A DNA stretch of 64,000 nucleotides, taken from positions 124,001 through 188,000 of the forward strand of contig BROI01000011.1 in the NCBI GenBank assembly GCA_027923505.1, written 5' to 3'. A model generated the notes under the pieces. That model was not told the DNA's origin. It saw only the letters and a program-made list of their open reading frames with translations, and made no database searches. This DNA comes from Mayamaea pseudoterrestris (lineage: Eukaryota; Bacillariophyta; Bacillariophyceae; Sellaphorales; Sellaphoraceae). This document shows positions 10,241 to 20,978 of the stretch, in pieces; position 1 is the stretch's first letter, and each line of letters opens with the position of its first letter. Position numbers and translations under genes: made by a program.

Positions 10241-10768
10241 ATGATGCAAGTGGATCCCATGGAAGCAGCAGCAGCTGCTACAGGCACCAACCAGACAATA
10301 CTGCACGCGCCTCCAGCTGCCTCCGACTCGTTTTCTCGGCCATCCTCGCCAGTCGTTCACTGCGACGAGCAGCAGCAGCCGTTTGCCGCAGCAGCATCAT
10401 CATCTTCATCTTCATCTCTGGAGCAGCAAGCTCCCAAGCAGCAGCAGCAAGCTCCCAAGCAGCATCGACTCGTCGCTACAAAGGACGCGGCGGCACTCTC
10501 CAGTACGCTCATTTCGAAGCAGACGCTGCAGCAAACCTTGTGCGATTCATTAACAATGGCCTACGAGTTGATGGAGGAGGAAGACGATTACGAGATTGCC
10601 AATTCCAAGTTTAAAGTGGTGCAAGGCATGCGTGCCAGCGTGTTCCGTTATGCAAACTCAGATGCAGTAGCGACGACGACGACGAATGCAGGAGCAATTT
10701 CTGCAGCATCCACGCAATCGTCTGCCAAGAGTCTGGCAGCATCAGCCGCCGCCAAGCGCAAGCGGTGA
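10241..10768 (+). CDS. Small hypothetical protein with Ala/Gln/Ser-rich ends and a conserved-looking core
   Basis: 175 residues from the tandem ATGs at 10241. The first 80 residues are low-complexity (Ala, Ser and Gln runs from CAG-like codons). A compact, charged segment at about residues 90-145 (LISKQTLQQTLCDSLTMAY, then an EEEDDYE cluster and a basic/aromatic run ending VFRYAN) looks like a real folded or partner-binding motif. The tail is Ala/Ser-rich and ends in KRKR, which could be a nuclear signal. I do not recognise the family. The gene is head-to-head with the aminopeptidase. Confidence 0.55.
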   Translation: MMQVDPMEAAAAATGTNQTILHAPPAASDSFSRPSSPVVHCDEQQQPFAAAASSSSSSSLEQQAPKQQQQAPKQHRLVATKDAAALSSTLISKQTLQQTLCDSLTMAYELMEEEDDYEIANSKFKVVQGMRASVFRYANSDAVATTTTNAGAISAASTQSSAKSLAASAAAKRKR

Positions 10769-11289
10769 ATGCATGTATCAAGTCGCCTCGTCGCCCTTTT
10801 GTTGCTTTCTCTGACTGTTGCCTACATGTATGTAATTAATACTAATAATAATAACTCAATGATTTACTATCTAGTACCTGTTAAACGTGACATATGCAGT
10901 CGTATCGCAGCAATAGGCAAATAATGTTGTTTTAGCTACATACTGTAGATGATGATGTGCTTCACCTGCTTGTTTTTTCCATCCAGGTTCACCTTGACGC
11001 TCCTCGGCCGCGGCCAATGCCTGCGATTGGATCAAACTTCCATTCTCAGCTGTTTTGACGCACGACTCGAGTGCGTCAGTCTGGCTGCAAGTGATGCTGC
11101 GACATCTCATCAACAGACTTTGGTTTGGCGCGATCTTCGTCGACCGCCTTGGAGTTCTTGAAGCAATCAAGGCGCGGCAACAGCGAAAGGCATCACTCAT
11201 GCATCGCCTTCACCATGACCTTTCCATGCGAGGCTGCAGCTGCAGCTAGTAGTACTACAAATGCTAAATGTACCGAATATAGTAGACGA
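10769..11289. other. Intergenic spacer, no gene seen
   Basis: 521 bp between two plus-strand genes. The reading frame of the SAP-domain gene is open upstream to about 11125 but lacks protein-like character there. The first 80 bp are AT-rich (aatactaataataataac) and probably 3' UTR. Confidence 0.4.
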
Positions 11290-14200
11290 ATGAAACGACA
11301 AATATACCAGAACCAATCAAGGCCGCTGTCGCCGCTTCAAAGCATGCCATTATCCAATATTCATTTCCTGTCGATAATGGTGACAGTCACTCTTGCTGCG
11401 TCGCTGTCGCTGCTACCGACTGCATCTTGCTTTACGTCCCATCCAGCAATTCACCATTCGCAAAGGAAGCATTTCGCTTCAAGTCAATTGCAAATGAGCA
11501 GTAACAAAAATAATCCATTCCAGTTTGAGCCGTCCCAAGACTTGGCGCGAGCGCTGGGCGTGGCGGATCCAGAACATCCGCATCCTCCCAGCGTTCCGCC
11601 GCCGGACGAGTTAATGATGACGACTACTAGTAGTCATATTTCAGCTGCTACTGAACATAATAATGTTGAAGGAGGAGGAGGAGTTCCATTCTTTGTGTTG
11701 AACCAAAATGATGTCGTCGCCGATTCAAACGATCACGACGAAACTAGCATGGAACATGAAGAGCACGACGACGAATTCATTCTCGACGTTTCGTCTCGCC
11801 GCGACGAGGACGACTCGTTCGCCTCGTGGACCGTCGTAAACTTAAAGGCCGAATGCCGACGACGCGGCCTGCCCGTCTCGGGCCGCAAGGCGCTACTGGT
11901 GGAGCGACTGGAAACGTCGCTGCAACAGCAAGTGACGCAAACGGTCGTTCCCTCCAGCACGAGCACGTCTACGGCAGCCACCAACGCGGCGTGGTCGCAG
12001 ATACTTGATCCGTGGATCAAGGCGCGACTGCAGCGCAACGTGCAGTCCGAAGCAATTCAGGGCGCCATTGTCGCCGGCACGGCCCTCACGGCGGTGGCCA
12101 GCAAGAGCGTTGCGGCGGCTGGTATTGTGGGCATTTTGGCAGCCTACACGGCCATTACGGAGGGACAGGCGGGGGAATGGACGCGGAACGTTGGTAAAGT
12201 GGTGTGGGATGCGGTAATGGCGGCCACGGAAGTGGCCAAACATGTCAAAAATGACGTGTCAGCAGCGCCCAAGCAGTCACTGCTGGGACAGTCGCTTTCG
12301 TTAATGGGAGATTTTGTCAACAAGACTATTAGTGGCGTTGAAAGTGGCATGGTGGCTGCGTCGCTGGCGCAGGAAGTGGAACATGCGCAAGAATCACGAG
12401 TGGAGCAGGGGCAGCTGGAGCGAAAGCAACAAGAGATGGAGACTGCGGAACAACAACGCTTAAAACAAGAACAGATGGAGCAGCAACGAGAGATGGAAAT
12501 TGCGGAACAGCAACGCTTAAAACAAGAACAAATGGAGCAAAAGCAACAAGAGATGGAAATTGCGGAACAGCATCGACTGGAGCAAGAGCAGTTGGAGAAA
12601 AAGCAGCGAGAGATGGAAATTGCGGAACAGCAACGACTGGAACAGGAACAATTGGAGAAAAAGCAACGAGAGACGGAAAGAGCCGAGCAACAACGCGTTA
12701 TGCAAGAACAGCTGGAGGAGAAGCAACGAGCTGAAGACGAGCGTAGGTCTGCTGAGATGAATGCTGCGATTTTGGCGACTCGAGCTCGACAAACTGCGTT
12801 TATGCGCAGCATGATGGTGCAGCGCTTTGCATACAATTCAGCAACTCGAACAAGACGCCAATTAGAAGCTGAAGAAGCGTCTCGATATGAAAGTCAAGCC
12901 AAGGAAGTAGCTCGACGCGAGGAGGCTGCTCGTATTGCCGAAGAAAACGATCGCTTTGAGCTCTCGCAAATGATTGAAGAGAGGACTCGCATGGAGGAAC
13001 AAGCCATGGCCGTTGCGGCAGAGGAAGCTTCGCGCATGGTCTCGGAAGCGGCACCGGAAATGGTGGACGAAAGCATTATTAGCGAAGAAGATTGGATGGA
13101 ATCTATTCGGGTTGCGCAAAAAAGTATAGAAGGCAAAATGGCTGGTTATCAAGACGTTGACGAAGAGTTGGATCAGGAAGAACTTGAAAGCTGGAACAAG
13201 GCGGAGCAGCTTGCCAAGCAACTGAGTCAAGAAACGGCGGAAGACGACTTGGATGATTTTGACTTGGATGACATTGACATGAGCACTGTTCGTGCTTCTG
13301 TCCAAAATTTTGATACGGTGCAAACTTCGGAGCCAAGTTTCGATGCGGCTGCGATAGATTCAACAGAGTGGGCGTCCCGAACCATTGCTGAACTTCGGAC
13401 TGAATGCAAAACTCGGGGATTGTTGACGTCTGGCAAAAAAGCCGATCTAATTGCCCGTTTGGAGCAACCTGTTGCCGACGACAAGTCTGCAGTTGACTAT
13501 GACGATGAGCTTAATGATTTCGATTTGGATAGCATTGATTTAAGTTTAGTTGGAGATGAAGCGCGAGCGGCAGTGGAAGAATACGAAAGAATGCGTGCGC
13601 CAGGGGCAGTCAATGGAGAGTTGGCGACTGCAGGAGTCAATGGTGATTTTGACGCACTCACCCTCGCGGAGCTGCGCGAGGAATGCTCTTTGCGAGGCCT
13701 CTCTTTGGACGGTAAGAAGGCAGACTTGATGGCGCGGCTACAATCTCCTCTTGTCGAGGATGAACTTGCGCTTGATGATGACGACAACGATCTTGACATT
13801 GACTTGGACGACTTTGACATAAGCTCCGTTGGCGACGCCGCCCGAGCGGCCGTTGAGGAGTATGAGCGCATGCGTGTGGTGAATGGCGCTACGAGAACAT
13901 TATCGACTGAACCATTGGAATGGGACATGCTCAGTTTGGCACAGCTCCGCGATGAGTGCCGAGACAGGGACCTGCCAACGAATGGAAAGAAAGTTGATCT
14001 TGTGGCGCGACTGGACGAGTTTGAATCTATTGGACTGTTTCCCAATGATGTGGATCGTTTGAATGATAGTGAGGTCTCGCTTGACTTGCCCACCATCGAC
14101 TGGAGTGAATTTTCCGTTAAGGAACTGCAACAAGAGTTACAGGATCGCAACCTGCCTACCACCGGGAAAAAGGCAGAACTTGTTGCCGCACTCGAAGCAT

Positions 14201-14649
14201 ATTCGTTAACAGAAAGCTACGTCGACGAAACAGACTTGGACGACGATTTGGAAGAGCTGGCTCTGCGATATGGAAGTGCTGCCAAGGCCAATGCAGAAGA
14301 AGATGACAGCGACGTGGCCGATGACGATCTTGAACTAGATTTTGACTCGATTGATCTGGATGCCATGGGCCAAGCCGCTCGACAAGCTGTCGATCTGTAC
14401 AGTATGGATCAGGTTGACGAGCCTTCAGACGAAGACTTGTGGGAGATTGAGGCCATGAACCTTCCCGATGCATTAATTGCTCCAGCAAGTACGAATATCG
14501 CCGTGGCTCCGTCCCTTGGCGATCCAATGTTTTACGCGAAAATGACCGTCACTGAGCTCAAGGACGAGCTTCGCGAGCGAGGTCTTGCCGTCACTGGCAA
14601 AAAGACGGAATTGATTGAGCGATTAATGATGTCGGACGTTGGTCGATAG
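11290..14649 (+). CDS. Large protein with six SAP motifs, a coiled coil and a plastid-type leader
   Basis: 1,119 residues from the ATG at 11290; an ATG at 11344 (1,101 residues) would place the hydrophobic leader closer to the N-terminus and is equally plausible. The leader ends in LLPTASCFTSHP, a signal-peptide end with Phe at the expected site, like the diatom plastid motif. SAP-type helix-extension-helix motifs (L+x-EC/EL-x-R-x-L-x-G-K-K-x-L-x-R-L) are encoded near 11824, 13369, 13648, 13921, 14101 and 14530. Between the first and the rest lie an Ala/Gly-rich hydrophobic segment (about 12060-12160) and five 20-residue coiled-coil repeats rich in EQQRL/EQLEKKQ (12436-12735). Acidic modules with the pattern D-F-D-L-D followed by ARAAVEEYERM alternate with the SAP motifs. 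SAP motifs usually bind DNA or RNA, so a plastid nucleoid or RNA role is inferred, not shown. Confidence 0.8.
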   Translation: MKRQIYQNQSRPLSPLQSMPLSNIHFLSIMVTVTLAASLSLLPTASCFTSHPAIHHSQRKHFASSQLQMSSNKNNPFQFEPSQDLARALGVADPEHPHPPSVPPPDELMMTTTSSHISAATEHNNVEGGGGVPFFVLNQNDVVADSNDHDETSMEHEEHDDEFILDVSSRRDEDDSFASWTVVNLKAECRRRGLPVSGRKALLVERLETSLQQQVTQTVVPSSTSTSTAATNAAWSQILDPWIKARLQRNVQSEAIQGAIVAGTALTAVASKSVAAAGIVGILAAYTAITEGQAGEWTRNVGKVVWDAVMAATEVAKHVKNDVSAAPKQSLLGQSLSLMGDFVNKTISGVESGMVAASLAQEVEHAQESRVEQGQLERKQQEMETAEQQRLKQEQMEQQREMEIAEQQRLKQEQMEQKQQEMEIAEQHRLEQEQLEKKQREMEIAEQQRLEQEQLEKKQRETERAEQQRVMQEQLEEKQRAEDERRSAEMNAAILATRARQTAFMRSMMVQRFAYNSATRTRRQLEAEEASRYESQAKEVARREEAARIAEENDRFELSQMIEERTRMEEQAMAVAAEEASRMVSEAAPEMVDESIISEEDWMESIRVAQKSIEGKMAGYQDVDEELDQEELESWNKAEQLAKQLSQETAEDDLDDFDLDDIDMSTVRASVQNFDTVQTSEPSFDAAAIDSTEWASRTIAELRTECKTRGLLTSGKKADLIARLEQPVADDKSAVDYDDELNDFDLDSIDLSLVGDEARAAVEEYERMRAPGAVNGELATAGVNGDFDALTLAELREECSLRGLSLDGKKADLMARLQSPLVEDELALDDDDNDLDIDLDDFDISSVGDAARAAVEEYERMRVVNGATRTLSTEPLEWDMLSLAQLRDECRDRDLPTNGKKVDLVARLDEFESIGLFPNDVDRLNDSEVSLDLPTIDWSEFSVKELQQELQDRNLPTTGKKAELVAALEAYSLTESYVDETDLDDDLEELALRYGSAAKANAEEDDSDVADDDLELDFDSIDLDAMGQAARQAVDLYSMDQVDEPSDEDLWEIEAMNLPDALIAPASTNIAVAPSLGDPMFYAKMTVTELKDELRERGLAVTGKKTELIERLMMSDVGR

Positions 14650-15180
14650 TGGTTGACAAGCTGACGAAGCAACACCCAGTCGTTGACAGACAGCGTCGCA
14701 AGCGCGCAAAGCGGCACACTTTACAAGTTACTTCGTGCTATCCCTACATACATATGCTATAGTGTAATCAATGTTTCTTATCAAGCCAAAATATTCAGTA
14801 GCTGCGACGGAGGAACGCGGCCAATAAGTAGATATGAGCAACTGTAAATTGGTTTGGTCAGTCCCTAATTCTGCTACTTGTATAATTGATAGCGCAATGG
14901 TCGAAACATGTAAACAAGCATGTTGTTTAACAATTAGAAAGCAGAGTGCAGAGCCTCAATGTAGAAGCATGACTTGAGCAACAATTCTCACGCACATGTT
15001 ACATAAAACGGATACACGATTACTGCATTGACCAGTAGGACTGCAGCTGGAGACGCGCGCGCGTAGGAAGGCTTGTCAGCATTGAGTACATCACATCTCA
15101 AGCTTTAGTAAACCAGAGTGCCTTGCATGCGCGAGGTCGTTTCGTCGAACTTGCATGCATCATCATATATTCACTGTCCG
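14650..15180. other. Intergenic spacer before the 169-bp array, no gene seen
   Basis: 531 bp downstream of the SAP gene. It contains a run of alternating purine/pyrimidine, ACGCGCGCGCGTA, near 15051-15063 and no supported coding or RNA feature. Confidence 0.45.
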
Positions 15181-15553
15181 TTATTCGCTTAACGACCCTC
15201 GCAATCGATCTTGTTTGGAAATTACTGCATCATCTACATCAGGATCCATGTCTGTCAAGTTCTCAAAGTCCAAGTATTCGTAATGCTGGAGTGGGTGCGA
15301 CTCGTCAAAGCCATTCTGAACGTGCTTGACGCGATTCTGAACCCATGCCAGTTCCTTTTGCAGTATGATCTCGTCCGTCAAGTGAGCCGTTGTTGAATAA
15401 CATTCCAGTATCATCATTACAATCAATATTCTTGTTATTTTTACCGTTGTCATTGTTTGCAACTAGACTAATGTGATTATGAAGCAAGAGTTCGATCTGG
15501 CTCTCCGTTTCAGCAAGATCTTCTTCCGCGCGCGTGAATGTAGCTTTTCAGTC
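15181..15553 (-). pseudogene. Possible remnant of a gene abutting the left edge of the array
   Basis: Two overlapping minus-strand frames look partly coding. The upstream one (about 15553-15305) reads EEDLAETESQIELLLHNH, the downstream one (15462-15181) reads LTDEIILQKELAWVQNRV and continues with acidic, helix-forming residues to a stop. They are in different frames and there is no convincing intron between them, so I read this as a possible broken gene with one frame change, whose 5' part is missing where the satellite begins. A real short gene of 93 residues starting at 15462, with a weak hydrophobic N-terminus, is the alternative. No family is recognised. Confidence 0.3.
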
Positions 15554-15730
15554 GCGCTTGCCCGCAATCACAAGATCGCCAGGGATCATCTACTGCGGGC
15601 TGAGACTGGGGATAAGGTCTCATTGCAGTCAACTGAGACCAGCCAGGCATACCATCTTGTAGCACAGCTTAAAGTAATGATGTTGGCACCATTCTGTTGT
15701 AATTTGGGTGTATCCATGACTTCTAAAGAA

Positions 15731-18700
15731 AAGCATACCATCTTATTACGCAGCCTCAACAATGATGTTGGCATCATTCTGGTGTGATTTGGGTGTACAC
15801 ATGGCTTGCTGTATGGGCGTTTGAATGTCATGGCATCTGCGGGCTGAGACTGGTGACAAGTTGTCACCAATCACATTGCAGTCTTCTAAGACCCCAGCCA
15901 AGCATACCATCTTATTGCGCAGCCTGAATAATGATGTTGGCATCATTCTGGTGTGATTTGGGTGTACACATCACATGCTGTAGGGGCGTTTGAATGTCAA
16001 GGCATCTGCGGGCTGAGACTGGTGACAAGTTGTCACCAATATGATTGCAGTCTTCTGAGACACCATCCAAGCATACCAGCTTGTAGAGCAGCCTGAATAA
16101 TGATGTTGGCATCATTTTGGTGTGATTTGGGTGTATGCATGGCATGCTGTAGGGGCGTTTGAATATTAAGGCATCTGCGGGCTGAGACTGGTGACAAGTT
16201 GTCACCAATATCATTGCAGTCTACTGAGATCCCAGCCAAGCATACCATCTTGTAGCGCAGCCTGAATAATGATGTTGGCATCATTCTGGTGTGATTTGGG
16301 TGTATACATGGCTTGCTGTAGGGGCGTTTGAATGTCAAGGCATCTGCAGGCTCAGACTGGTGACAAGTTGTCACCAATATGATTGCAGTCTACTGAGACC
16401 CCAGCCAAGCATACCATCTTGTAGCGCAGCCTGAATAATGATGTTGGCATCATTCTGGTGTGATTTGGGTGTGCACATGGCTTGCTGTAGGGGCGTTTGA
16501 ATGTCATGGCATCTGCGGGCTGAGACTGGTGACAAGTTGTCACCAATCACATTGCAGTCTACTGAGACACCATCCTAGCATACCAGATTGTAGCGCAGCC
16601 TGAATAATGATGTTGGTATCATTCTGGTGTATTTGGGTGTATGCATGGCTTGCTGTAGGGGCGTTTGAATGTCAAGGCATCTGCAGGCTGAGACTGGTGA
16701 CAAGTTGTCACCAATCACATTGCAGTCTACTGAGACACCATCCAAGCATACCAGCTTGTAGCGCAGCCTGAATAATGATGTTGGCATCATTCTGGTGTGA
16801 TTTGGGTGTATACATGGCTTGCTGTAGGGGCGTTTGAATGTCAAGGCATCTGCAGGCTTAGACTGGCGACAAGTTGTCACCAATATGATTGCAGTCTTCT
16901 GAGACCCCAACCAAGCATACCATCTTATTGCGCAGCCTGAATAACGATGTTGGCATCATTCTGGTGTGATTTGGGTGAACACATGGCTTGCTGTAGGGGC
17001 GTTTGAATGTCATGGCATCTGCGGGCTGAGACTGGTGTCAAGTTGTCACCAATATGATTGCAGTCTACTGAGACACCATCCAAGCATACCAGCTTGTAGC
17101 GCAGCCTGAATAATGATGTTGGCAGCATTCTGGTGTGATTTGGGTGTATACATGGCTTGCTGTAGGGGCGTTTGAATGTCAAGGCTGCATCTGCAGGCTC
17201 AGACTGGTGTCAAGATGTCATTAATATGATTGCAGTCTTCTGAGACCCCAGCCAAGCATACCATCTTGTAGCGCAGCCTGAATAATGATGTTGGCATCAT
17301 TCTGGTGTGATTTGGGTGTATACATGGCTTGCTGTAGGGGCGTTTGAATGTCATGGCATCTGCGGGCTGAGACTGGTGACAAGTTGTCACCAATCACATT
17401 GCAGTCTTCTGAGACCCCAGCCAAGCATACCATCTTATTGCGCAGCCTGAATAATGATGTTGGCATCATTCTGGTGTGATTTGGGTGTACACATGGCTTG
17501 CTGTAGGGGCGTTTGAATGTCAAGGCATCTGCGGGCTGAGACTGGTGACAAGTTGTCACCAATCACATTGCAGTCTACTGAGACACCATCCAAGCATACC
17601 AGCTTGTAGAGCAGCCTGAATAATGATGTTGGCATCATTCTGGTGTGATTTGGGTGTATACATGGCTTGCTGTAGGGGCGTTTGAATGTCAAGGCATCTG
17701 CGGGCTGAGACTGGTGACAAGTTGTCACCAATCACATTGCAGTCTACTGAGACCCCAGCCAAGCATACCATCTTGTAGCGCAGCCTGAATAATGATGTTG
17801 GCATCATTCTGGTGTGATTTGGGTGTATGCATGGCTTGCTGTAGGGGCGTTTGAATGTCAAGGCATCTGCGGGCTGAGACTGGTGACAAGTTGTCACCAA
17901 TCACATTGCAGTCTACTGAGACACCATCCAAGCATACCAGCTTGTAGCGCAGCCTGAATAATGATGTTGGCATCATTCTGGTGTGATTTGGGTGTATACA
18001 TGGCTTGCTGTAGGGGCGTTTGAATGTCAAGGCATCTGCAGGCTGAGACTGGTGACAAGTTGTCACCAATCACATTGCAGTCTACTGAGACACCATCCAA
18101 GCATACCAGCTTGTAGCGCAGCCTGAATAATGATGTTGGCATCATTCTGGTGTGATTTGGGTGTATACATGGCTTGCTGTAGGGGCGTTTGAATGTCAAG
18201 GCATCTGCAGGCTGAGACTGGTGACAAGTTGTCACCAATATCATTGCAGTCTTCTGAGACCCCAGCCAAGCATACCATCTTGTAGCGCAGCCTGAATAAT
18301 GATGTTGGCATCATTCTGGTGTGATTTGGGTGTACACATGGCTTGCTGTAGGGGCGTTTGAATGTCATGGCATCTGCAGGCTGAGACTGGTGACAAGTTG
18401 TCACCAATCACATTGCAGTCTACTGAGACACCAGCCAAGCATACCAGCTTGTAGCGCAGCCTGAATAATGATGTTGGCATCATTCTGGTGTGATTTGGGT
18501 GTATACATGGCTTGCTGTAGGGGCGTTTGAATGTCAAGGCATCTGCGGGCTGAGACTGGTGACAAGTTGTCACCAATCACATTGCAGTCTACTGAGACAC
18601 CATCCAAGCATACCAGCTTGTAGCGCAGCCTGAATAATGATGTTGGCATCATTCTGGTGTGATTTGGGTGTATACATGGCTTGCTGTAGGGGCGTTTGAA

Positions 18701-20978
18701 TGTCAAGGCATCTGCGGGCTGAGACTGGTGACAAGTTGTCACCAATATCATTGCAGTCTTCTGAGACCCCAGCCAAGCATACCAGCTTGTAGAGCAGCCT
18801 GAATAATGATGTTGGCATCATTCTGGTGTGATTTGGGTGTATACATGGCTTGCTGTAGGGGCGTTTGAATGTCAAGGCATCTGCGGGCTGAGACTGGTGA
18901 CAAGTTGTCACCAATATCATTGCAGTCTTCTGAGACACCAGCCAACCATACCAGCTTGTAGCGCAGCCTGAATAATGATGTTGGCATCATTCTGGTGTGA
19001 TTTGGGTGTATACATGGCTTGCTGTAGGGGCGTTTGAATGTCAAGGCTGCATCTGCAGGCTGAGACTGGTGTCAAGTTGTCACCAATATGATTGCAGTCT
19101 TCTGAGACCCCAGCCAAGCATACCATCTTGTTGCGCAGCCTGAATAATGATGTTGGCATCATTCTGGTGTGATTTGGGTGTATACATGGCTTGCTGTAGG
19201 GGCGTTTGAATGTCAAGGCATCTGCGGGCTGAGACTGGTGACAAGTTGTCACCAATATGATTGCAGTCTTCTGAGACCCCAGCCAAGCATACCATCTTGT
19301 TGCGCAGCCTGAATAATGATGTTGGCATCATTCTGGTGTGATTTGGGTGTATACATGGCTTGCTGTAGGGGCGTTTGAATGTCATGGCATCTGCGGGCTG
19401 AGACTGGTGACAAGTTGTCACCAATATCATTGCAGTCTTCTGAGACACCATCCAAGCATACCATCTTGTTGCGCAGCCTGAATAATGATGTTGGCATCAT
19501 TCTGGTGTGATTTGGGTGTATACATGGCTTGCTGTAGGGGCGTTTGAATGTCAAGGCATCTGCGGGCTGAGACTGGTGACAAGTTGTCACCAATAATATT
19601 GCAGTCTTCTGAGACCCCGCCCAAGCATACCATCTTGTAGAGCAGCCTGAATAATGATGTTGGCATCATTCTGGTGTGATTTGGGTGTATACATGGCTTG
19701 CTGTAGGGGCGTTTGAATGTCAAGGCATCTGCGGGCTGAGACTGGTGACAAGTTGTCACCAATATCATTGCAGTCTACTGAGACCCCAGCCAAGCATACC
19801 AGCTTGTAGCGCAGCCTGAATAATGATGTTGGCATCATTCTGGTGTGATTTGGGTGTATACATGGCTTGCTGTAGGGGCGTTTGAATGTCAAGGCATCTG
19901 CGGGCTGAGACTGGTGACAAGTTGTCACCAATATCATTGCAGTCTACTGAGACACACCCTAGCCATGCATACCAGCTTGTAGCGCAGCCTGAATAATGAT
20001 GTTGGCATCATTCTGGTGTGATTTGGGTGTATACATGGCTTGCTGTAGGGGCGTTTGAATGTCAAGGCATCTGCAGGCTGAGACTGGTGACAAGTTGTCA
20101 CCAATATCATTGCAGTCTACTGAGACACCATCCAAGCATACCAGCTTGTAGCGCAGCCTGAATAATGATGTTGGCATCATTCTGGTGTGATTTGGGTGTA
20201 TACATGGCTTGCTGTAGGGGCGTTTGAATGTCAAGGCATCTGCGGGCTGAGACTGGTGACAAGTTGTCACCAATATGATTGCAGTCTTCTGAGACCCCAG
20301 CCAAGCATACCAGCTTGTAGCGCAGCCTGAATAATGATGTTGGCATCATTCTGGTGTGATTTGGGTGTATACATGGCTTGCTGTAGGGGCGTTTGAATGT
20401 CAAGGCATCTGCGGGCTGAGACTGGTGACAAGTTGTCACCAATATCATTGCAGTCTTCTGAGACCCCAGCCAAGCATACCAGCTTGTAGCGCAGCCTGAA
20501 TAATGATGTTGGCATCATTCTGGTGTGATTTGGGTGTATACATGGCTTGCTGTAGGGGCGTTTGAATGTCAAGGCATCTGCAGGCTGAGACTGGTGACAA
20601 GTTGTCACCAATATCATTGCAGTCTACTGAGACACCATCCAAGCATACCATCTTGTAGCGCAGCCTGAATAATGATGTTGGCATCATTCTGGTGTGATTT
20701 GGGTGTATACATGGCTTGCTGTAGGGGCGTTTGAATGTCAACGCATCTGCAGGCTGAGACTGGTGACAAGTTGTCACCAATATCATTGCAGTCTTCTGAG
20801 ACCCCAGCCAAGCATACCATCTTGTAGCGCAGCCTGAATAATGATGTTGGCATCATTCTGGTGTGATTTGGGTGTATACATGGCTTGCTGTAGGGGCGTT
20901 TGAATGTCAAGGCATCTGCGGGCTGAGACTGGTGACAAGTTGTCACCAATATCATGGCAGTCTACTCAGACCCCAGCC
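15731..20978. repeat. Segmental duplication within array 1, copy A (5,248 bp)
   Basis: Bases 15731-20955 appear identical to 20979-26203 at a constant offset of 5,248 bp; every translated frame compared, and rare variants such as the CATCACATGC unit and the CACACCCTAGCCATGC unit, recur at exactly this offset. 5,248 is 31 units plus 9 bp. The match breaks near 20956/26204. Confidence 0.9.

Noticed and set aside
12144-14162. Long minus-strand frames of 120-230 codons opposite the SAP gene
   Set aside because: Ser/Cys-rich translations antisense to the Gln/Glu-rich coiled coil and acidic repeats; typical shadows of biased coding sequence.
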